64,000 nucleotides of DNA from Actinomycetospora callitridis. GTDB lineage: Bacteria; Actinomycetota; Actinomycetes; Mycobacteriales; Pseudonocardiaceae. Position numbers and translations under genes: made by a program. The notes beneath the pieces are model-generated. The model made no database searches, was not told where the DNA came from, and worked only from the letters and a program-made list of their open reading frames with translations. The stretch covers positions 278,371 through 342,370 of the forward strand of contig NZ_JAQZAK010000005.1 in the NCBI RefSeq assembly GCF_028737265.1. Direction: 5' to 3'. This document shows positions 59,319 through 64,000 of the stretch, piece by piece; position 1 is the stretch's first letter; each line of letters begins with the position of its first letter.

Positions 59319-59905
59319 GTCGCCGAGAATCCCCGCGAGAGGCTGTCGAACGCTTCCTCGACCAGCGCGCCGAGCGCGTCGGCGTCGGCCTCCGGCCGCG
59401 TGTGCCAGGCGCTGAACACCGCGCGCATCGCCGCCACCACCGCCCGCCCGAACACCTGCGCGCGCAGCCCGCCGACGTCGACGCCCCAGCGCCGGGCCGC
59501 GTCGGACGCCAGGGCCTGCTCCCAGTCGCGGTAGCGCACCGAGGCCCGGGCGGCCAGCTCGGGGACGTCCTCGATCAGCCCGAGACGCCGGCGCAGGGCG
59601 GGCAGCTCGGCGTCGGCGTAGTGGTTCACGGCGAGGAAGGCGGCGCGGGCCGCGGCCACGGGGTCGTCGCCCGGCTCGGCGGCGAGCGCACGGACGAGCC
59701 CGGCCCGTCCTTCGTCGAGCTCGCCGAGCACCACGTCGAGCTTCGTCGGGAAGTAGCGGAAGAACGTGCGCCGGCCGACACCCCCGGCGACCGCGAGCTC
59801 GTCGACGGTGGTCTCGTCGAAGCCCTGCGTGGCGAACAGCTCGAGCGCCACGTCCTCGAGGCGCTGGGCCACCGGGACCCGTCGCGCGCTCCTCGTCGTC
59901 ACCAC
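59315..59905 (-). CDS. mftR: TetR-family regulator MftR of the mycofactocin locus
   Basis: A 196-residue TetR repressor. The helix-turn-helix is ELFATQGFDETTVDELAVAGGVGRRTFFRYFPTKLDVVLGELDEG; the phrase GRRTFFRYF is characteristic of MftR. The ligand domain follows. It is divergent from mftA with a 142-base gap, as in other mycofactocin clusters, and presumably represses mftABC and its own operon until an acyl-CoA-type ligand binds (known for MftR; not shown here). GTG codons at 59905 and 59902 are the candidate starts; longer frames enter the mftA promoter. Confidence 0.92.
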   Translation of the reverse strand: MVTTRSARRVPVAQRLEDVALELFATQGFDETTVDELAVAGGVGRRTFFRYFPTKLDVVLGELDEGRAGLVRALAAEPGDDPVAAARAAFLAVNHYADAELPALRRRLGLIEDVPELAARASVRYRDWEQALASDAARRWGVDVGGLRAQVFGRAVVAAMRAVFSAWHTRPEADADALGALVEEAFDSLSRGFSAT

Positions 59906-59954
59906 AAGAGCATCGCCTACCAAGCCGCGCCCGTGAACGCCCCCACCGAACGGA

Positions 59955-60000
59955 CAGAGGTTTCCCACCCGGTCAACCTCTGGCGGTGGCACTGAGTGCC
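59955..60000. promoter_or_regulatory. Candidate MftR operator(s) between mftR and mftA
   Basis: cagaggtt (59955-59962) and aacctctg (59975-59982) form an exact 8-bp inverted repeat with a 12-base spacer. Six bases later ggcact-g-agtgcc (59988-60000) is a second exact dyad. Both lie between the divergent mftR and mftA starts. Which of them MftR binds is not known from sequence alone. Confidence 0.55.
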
Positions 60001-60047
60001 GCTTAGCGTTCCCAGCGCCCGAGGCACCCGCTGGTGAGGAGGACGCG

Positions 60048-60140
60048 ATGGAGGAGAACGCTGTGACACAGGACGAGGGCTTGGTCGAGGAGACCCTCGT
60101 CGAAGAGGTCTCGATCGACGGCATGTGCGGCGTCTACTGA
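60048..60140 (+). CDS. mftA: Mycofactocin precursor peptide MftA
   Basis: A 30-residue ribosomal precursor peptide, too short for a 60-codon cut-off. It is rich in Glu/Asp at residues 2-20 and ends in IDGMCGVY, the invariant C-terminal core whose terminal Val-Tyr is cross-linked by MftC to build mycofactocin, a redox cofactor. The ATG at 60048 has a strong ribosome site, gaggagg, five bases upstream. The stop overlaps the mftB start (tgATG). The upstream leader binds the MftB chaperone in characterised systems. Confidence 0.98.
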   Translation: MEENAVTQDEGLVEETLVEEVSIDGMCGVY

Positions 60141-60484
60141 TGACGACGACGGCGGCGGGGGCCGGCCCGGAGGCAGCCCCCGCCGGCGTCGACGACTTCG
60201 ACGCGGACGCCCCGTACCGGATCTCCGGTTCGGTGTCCGTGCGCCCGGAGTCGTTCGGCGCCCTGGTCTACGACTTCCACACCCGTCGGCTGTCGTTCCT
60301 CAAGACCCGTGCGCTCGTGCGGGTCGTCGAGGCCCTCGCCGACCAGCCCGACGTCCACGGCGCCCTCGAGGTGGCCGAGGTTCCTGCACACCAGCGGGAG
60401 CAGTACCTCAAGGCCCTCGCCGGCCTCGCGAAGGCAGGCACGATCCAGCCTCGCTCCACCATCGAGGGGGACACCACCTCATGA
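60140..60484 (+). CDS. mftB: Mycofactocin peptide chaperone MftB
   Basis: A 114-residue protein with a PqqD-like RiPP recognition element (ISGSVSVRPESFGALVYDFHTRRLSFLKTRALVRVVEALA). It holds the MftA leader and presents it to the radical SAM enzyme. The first ~20 residues are Ala/Gly/Thr-rich. I take the ATG at 60140, which overlaps the mftA stop; an in-frame GTG at 60125 lies inside mftA. The stop overlaps the mftC start by four bases. Tight overlaps ensure stoichiometric synthesis of MftA-B-C. Confidence 0.96.
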   Translation: MTTTAAGAGPEAAPAGVDDFDADAPYRISGSVSVRPESFGALVYDFHTRRLSFLKTRALVRVVEALADQPDVHGALEVAEVPAHQREQYLKALAGLAKAGTIQPRSTIEGDTTS

Positions 60485-61719
60485 AGCTCGTCGAGCACTT
60501 CGTCGAAGGCCTGACCTCCCCGATCTGCCTGACCTGGGAGCTCACCTACGCCTGCAACCTGTCCTGCGTGCACTGCCTGTCCAGCTCGGGGCGGCGCGAC
60601 CCGAACGAGCTGTCGACCGACGAGGCGAAGGCCGTCATCGACGAGCTGCAGCGCATGCAGGTCTTCTACGTCAACATCGGCGGCGGCGAGCCGACCGTGC
60701 GCAGCGACTTCTGGGAGCTGCTCGACTACGCGATCGCCCACGACGTCGGCGTCAAGTTCTCCACCAACGGCGTGAAGCTGGACAAGGCGCGGGCCGCCCA
60801 GCTCGCGGCCACCGACTACGTCGACGTCCAGATCTCCCTCGACGGTGCGACGGCCGAGGTCAACGACCACGTCCGCGGCCCCGGCTCGTACGCCACGGCG
60901 ATCCGCGCGATGGAGAACCTGTACGAGGCGGGCTTCGGTCAGTTCAAGATCAGCGTGGTCGTGACCCGCCACAACGTCGACCAGCTCGACGACTTCAAGG
61001 CGATCGCCGACCGCTACGGCGCCCAGCTGCGGATCACCCGCTTCCGCCCGTCCGGTCGCGGCGCCGACTCGTGGGACGAGCTGCACCCCACCCGCGAACA
61101 GCAGCGCCAGCTCTACGACTGGCTCGTCGCGCACGGCGAGGACGTCCTCACCGGCGACTCGTTCTTCCACCTCTCCGCGTTCGGCGAGGAACTGCCCGGG
61201 CTCAACCTGTGCGGCGCCGGGCGCGTGGTGTGCCTGATCGACCCGGTCGGCGACGTGTACGCCTGCCCGTTCGCCATCCACGAGCAGTTCCTCGCCGGCA
61301 ACGTCCGCTCCGAGGGCGGGTTCAAGACCGTCTGGCAGGAGAGCGAGCTGTTCGCGGAGCTCCGCGGGCCGCAGTCGGGGGGCGCGTGCACGAAGTGCTC
61401 GCACTACGACGCCTGCCAGGGTGGCTGCATGGCCGCGAAGTTCTTCACCGGCCTGCCGCTCGACGGGCCCGACCCGGAGTGCGTGCTCGGCAACGGCGAG
61501 CGCGAGCTGGCGAAGCTGGAGATGGACACGGTCATCCCCAAGCCCTCGCTGGACCACTCCCACCGCACCAGCCCGCAGAAGAAGGACGCCGGCGGCCCGG
61601 TGCCGCTGACGTTGTCGGTGCGCCGCCCCAGCCAGGATTCTCGACCGGACAGAGCGTGCGACTCCGACCCGCTGGCCGGGGAGGGCACCCGCCTGCCCGC
61701 CGGCATCCGCGTGGGCTGA
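60481..61719 (+). CDS. mftC: Mycofactocin maturase MftC (radical SAM/SPASM)
   Basis: A radical SAM enzyme that decarboxylates the terminal Tyr of MftA and links it to the neighbouring Val. The [4Fe-4S]-binding cysteines are C25, C29 and C32 (YACNLSCVHC); NIGGGEPTVRSDFWELL is the GGGEP motif. The C-terminal SPASM domain has LNLCGAGRVVCLIDPVGDVYACPFAI and CTKCSHYDACQGGC. 412 residues, usual length. The tail (after residue ~350) is polar and reaches IRVG. ATG at 60481. mftD, mftE and mftF, which normally follow, are absent; an α/β hydrolase follows after 165 bases. Confidence 0.98.
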   Translation: MKLVEHFVEGLTSPICLTWELTYACNLSCVHCLSSSGRRDPNELSTDEAKAVIDELQRMQVFYVNIGGGEPTVRSDFWELLDYAIAHDVGVKFSTNGVKLDKARAAQLAATDYVDVQISLDGATAEVNDHVRGPGSYATAIRAMENLYEAGFGQFKISVVVTRHNVDQLDDFKAIADRYGAQLRITRFRPSGRGADSWDELHPTREQQRQLYDWLVAHGEDVLTGDSFFHLSAFGEELPGLNLCGAGRVVCLIDPVGDVYACPFAIHEQFLAGNVRSEGGFKTVWQESELFAELRGPQSGGACTKCSHYDACQGGCMAAKFFTGLPLDGPDPECVLGNGERELAKLEMDTVIPKPSLDHSHRTSPQKKDAGGPVPLTLSVRRPSQDSRPDRACDSDPLAGEGTRLPAGIRVG

Positions 61720-61884
61720 CCGCCCGCCGGAGAGCACCGGTCGCGACCGCGGAGGTTTCCCGCGCGCGACCGTCGGGCCGGCCCGGGCACCCCCCGGGCC
61801 CGGGCCGGCCCACCCCACCGGCGACGTACGTAGTTCCCGCCGCGGCGATCCCTCCGCCCCGGCGGGCGCGCGAACCTGACGTGT

Positions 61885-62721
61885 ATGCCCACGATCGCGG
61901 CCAACGGCACCACGCTCTACTACGAGCGACGGGGCGCCGGGCCACCTCTGTTGTTCATCTCGGGTGCCACGGGCGACGCCGGACACTGGGCCGACGTCGC
62001 GGATCTCCTGGCGGACCAGTACACGGTCGTCAGCTACGACCGGCGCGCCAACTCGCGCAGTTCCCGGCCGGAGGGCTACACGACCGCCTCGATCACTCAG
62101 CAGGCGGACGACGCCGCCGCCCTGCTCGAGGAGCTCGACCTCGCGCCCGCCGTGGTCTACGGCAACAGCGCGGGGGCGATGATCCTGACCGATCTCGTGG
62201 TGCGGCGGCCCGACCTGCTGCGCGGTGCGGTCCTCCACGAACCGCCGTACGCCGGTATGACCTCGGGCGGTGACGAGATCGTCGTCGGTCTCCAACAGCT
62301 CATCGGTGAGGGCATGGCGGAGGGCGGGCCGACGAGGGCCACCGAGCTGTTCCTGCGCTGGGTCGCCGGGGACGAGGTGTACGAGTCGTTCGACGCCGAC
62401 CTCCGTGCCCGGATGCTGGGGAACGGCGAGGTCCTGTTCGGGATCGAGCTGGAGCCGATCCTGGGCTACCTGCCCACCTCCGACGAGATCGCGGGCGTCC
62501 GCGTCCCCTGCGTCGTGGCCTCGGGCGCCGAGAACCGTGATCCCTCGGCACCGCGGCACTGGTTCTGGGAGGCATCGGAGTGGCTCGCCGAGGGCCTGGG
62601 GGTGCCCGTCGTCGAGACGCCCGGGTCCCACGTGCCACAGGCCTCGCACCCACGCGAGCTCGTGGCGGTGCTCCGTCCGATCCTCGCCCGCCTCGCGGCG
62701 TCCTCACCGGTCACGGCCTGA
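61885..62721 (+). CDS. Alpha/beta hydrolase
   Basis: A 278-residue α/β hydrolase. The nucleophile elbow is GNSAG (residues 93-97, S95), the oxyanion region FISGATGDAGHW, and the catalytic His in ETPGSHVPQASHP. An acidic residue is available in VVASGAENRDPS, though the usual position is not certain. The family hydrolyses esters, epoxides or C-C bonds. It stands where mftD would be expected, yet has no known part in mycofactocin formation. The ATG at 61885 follows a 165-base gap, so it may have its own promoter. Confidence 0.88.
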   Translation: MPTIAANGTTLYYERRGAGPPLLFISGATGDAGHWADVADLLADQYTVVSYDRRANSRSSRPEGYTTASITQQADDAAALLEELDLAPAVVYGNSAGAMILTDLVVRRPDLLRGAVLHEPPYAGMTSGGDEIVVGLQQLIGEGMAEGGPTRATELFLRWVAGDEVYESFDADLRARMLGNGEVLFGIELEPILGYLPTSDEIAGVRVPCVVASGAENRDPSAPRHWFWEASEWLAEGLGVPVVETPGSHVPQASHPRELVAVLRPILARLAASSPVTA

Positions 62722-62831
62722 CTCCGATCTGGGCAGCCGGTTCCGTCTCCTGCTGAGGCAGGTCAAGGCCGAACGCACCCAATACCGTTCCGGTGTCGAT
62801 CCGATCCCGTGGCCAGCACGGATGACGGTGC

Positions 62832-63161
62832 ATGACCGGGTCATCACAGTCCGCGCCCGAACCCCTGGCCGCCCTGCCGTTGCTGGCGGAGGCCGGGGTC
62901 AGCGTCTACTGGGTGCCGCTCGACGGGCGGACGGCCTGGGTGGCCGACGCGGACACCCGCCAGGTGTGGATCTCGCGCGCGATCCCGCGGGAGGCGTTGC
63001 TGCGCCACCTCGTCGAGGCGCTGCAGTTCCTCGACGACGGGGCCGGGTCGGAGACGGACGAGCCCACGGGGCCGGACCTGCGGCTGGTCCACTCGACGGA
63101 TCGCGTGGAGCGCCGCTCGCGTCGCCGGCCGCCGGCGTTGGGTGTCGTCGCCGGCGGGTGA
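62832..63161 (+). CDS. Hypothetical protein (109 aa)
   Basis: A 109-residue soluble protein that I do not recognise. Residues 15-65 (PLLAEAGVSVYWVPLDGRTAWVADADTRQVWISRAIPREALLRHLVEALQFLDDG) read as a small α/β domain with a conserved-looking end; the tail is Arg-rich (RVERRSRRRPP). The ATG at 62832 was taken; the gap to the hydrolase is 110 bases. Nothing in the neighbourhood gives a function. It converges on the next gene with a 4-base gap. Confidence 0.6.
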   Translation: MTGSSQSAPEPLAALPLLAEAGVSVYWVPLDGRTAWVADADTRQVWISRAIPREALLRHLVEALQFLDDGAGSETDEPTGPDLRLVHSTDRVERRSRRRPPALGVVAGG

Positions 63162-63165
63162 GCGC

Positions 63166-63708
63166 TCAGTCCGACGAGCTGCTCGACGAGCCGGAGTCGG
63201 ACGACGACGAGCCGGGGTCCGACCAGCCGGGGTCCGACCAGCCGCCGTGGTCGTGGTGCCCGTGGTGGTGTCCGTGGTCGTGGTGGTGGCCCGCATGGTG
63301 GTGGCCGGCATCCGGCCACGTCTCCCACGTCGGGTCGGGCCAGGGGACACCGCCGGGACCGCCGCGCGCGCCGTACCCCCCGCCGTACCCGCCCCCGGAG
63401 GACCCGCCGGCGACCCGTCCGCCGGGACCACCCGCGCCGTCGCCTCCGCCCGGCGCCGCCCGGGCGGCGACCTCGTGGAACATCACGGCCATCCGGGTGC
63501 GGATGTAGTTGACCACTGCGAGCACGGTCAGCATCGAGGCGAGGGCGAGGCACACCACGACGGCGACGAGCGCGCCGACCGGGGAGGCGGTCAGCAGGAC
63601 CGCCGCGAACGCCAGCACGACGACCACCTCGAGGGCGATCGCGGCGACGAGGAGCACGAGGGCCGACCGCGCGCGCTCCGTCCACGGCCGGTCGGGCTGG
63701 GGGAGCAT
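63166..63708 (-). CDS. Hypothetical two-helix membrane protein with His-rich tail
   Basis: A 180-residue protein with two transmembrane helices (ALVLLVAAIALEVVVVLAFAAVLL and GALVAVVVCLALASMLTVLAVV) joined by a short loop. The C-terminal half is Gly-rich, then carries about 15 His in HHHAGHHHDHGHHHGHHDHGG, and ends in a Ser/Asp run. Such a tail can bind divalent metal or act as a linker. The ATG at 63708 (MLPQPDRPWTERA) is preferred; a longer frame to 63765 has no membrane logic. Not recognised as a known family. Confidence 0.68.
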   Translation of the reverse strand: MLPQPDRPWTERARSALVLLVAAIALEVVVVLAFAAVLLTASPVGALVAVVVCLALASMLTVLAVVNYIRTRMAVMFHEVAARAAPGGGDGAGGPGGRVAGGSSGGGYGGGYGARGGPGGVPWPDPTWETWPDAGHHHAGHHHDHGHHHGHHDHGGWSDPGWSDPGSSSSDSGSSSSSSD

Positions 63709-63911
63709 GGCCGGGGATTGTGTCGAGGTCCACCCCGGAGCGACAAGCACTGCAGGGACAAGCACGGCAGGGACATGCGCGCCCCGGGTCGGCGAGCTCC
63801 CCCGTCCCCTCCACCGCGCAGGGGACGTGCGGGCGCGACCGGGCTCCTAGCGTCGAGGACGCCCCGGGGCGGCGTTCGCGGCCCCGGGTGCCACCGACGA
63901 GGGAGGCACCC

Positions 63912-64000
63912 GTGTCCACGACGATCGCCACCAGCCCCCCCCCCCCCCGCACCCCCCCCCCCCCCCCCCCCCGCCCCCCCGCCCCCCCCCCCCCCACCCC
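63912..64000 (+). other. Gene start running into a poly-C artefact at the window end
   Basis: A GTG at 63912 after gggaggcacc would start a protein (VSTTIATS), but from about 63931 onward the sequence is almost only C with isolated g or a. This is not credible biological sequence and looks like a sequencing or assembly artefact, so the downstream gene cannot be read. Confidence 0.75.

Noticed and set aside
1..64000. tRNA, rRNA, insertion sequences, prophage or integrase genes
   Set aside because: No T-loop signature of tRNA, no transposase motifs and no integrase-like frames were seen.

Overview
The window is about 64 kb of very GC-rich DNA with short intergenic gaps, many GTG starts and stop/start overlaps of the ATGA or GTGA kind. 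Gene content points to an actinomycete of the Mycobacteriales/Pseudonocardiales branch, most likely Pseudonocardiaceae: a mycofactocin locus, NDMA-dependent methanol dehydrogenase, a Streptomyces-type conservon, Rpf proteins, actinobacterial XPB helicase, and gene orders I recognise from Mycobacterium tuberculosis (psd-moeA2-x-groEL2 and XPB-Rv0862c-x-moaC2-mog-moaE2-rpfA). Genus cannot be fixed from the sequence. I see no tRNA, rRNA, CRISPR, transposase, integrase or phage gene. The last ~60 bases are nearly pure C and look like a contig-end artefact.

Layout. 1-5.2 kb: psd fragment, moeA, a membrane Ser/Thr kinase and groEL under two CIRCE operators. 5.3-12.3 kb: acyl-CoA ligase, zinc alcohol dehydrogenase, MHS transporter, YccF protein, cysteine dioxygenase-like protein, two GNATs and a SnoaL-fold protein. 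12.3-28.7 kb: XPB helicase, a conservon (cvnA-D), the helicase-associated/WYL protein, a molybdenum-cofactor run (MobA-like, malic enzyme, moaC, mog, moaE) and two tandem rpf genes. 29.2-32.6 kb: a coxD-coxE-xdhC-like maturation set without its molybdenum hydroxylase. 32.6-38.1 kb: methyltransferase, large LuxR regulator, AzlCD exporter, PIG-L deacetylase. 38.3-41.7 kb: iron-type alcohol dehydrogenase with its two-component system. 41.8-45.8 kb: ECF41 sigma factor facing a carboxymuconolactone-decarboxylase-like gene, HxlR regulator facing an MFS pump, and OsmC. 45.9-50.8 kb: globin-flavin reductase and bacterial nitric oxide synthase around proline-rich membrane proteins. 50.9-61.7 kb: acyl-CoA ligase, then a methyltransferase (candidate MftM), VWA protein, MoxR ATPase and methanol dehydrogenase, then a divergent SDR, a GntR gene, mftR and mftABC. 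61.9-64 kb: hydrolase and small uncharacterised proteins.

How it fits together. The strongest theme is mycofactocin-dependent alcohol oxidation. MftA, the 30-residue precursor (not captured by a 60-codon ORF cut-off), is followed by MftB and MftC; the methanol dehydrogenase that needs the cofactor lies 2.4 kb away with a MoxR/VWA pair carrying histidine-glycine repeats and a methyltransferase in the position of MftM; a second Fe-dependent alcohol dehydrogenase with a GAF kinase and NarL-type regulator lies 15 kb to the left. mftD, mftE and mftF are absent from the window. A second theme is molybdenum cofactor synthesis plus maturation factors for a molybdenum hydroxylase encoded elsewhere. 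Long near-perfect palindromes sit at many gene ends and probably serve as (often bidirectional) terminators.
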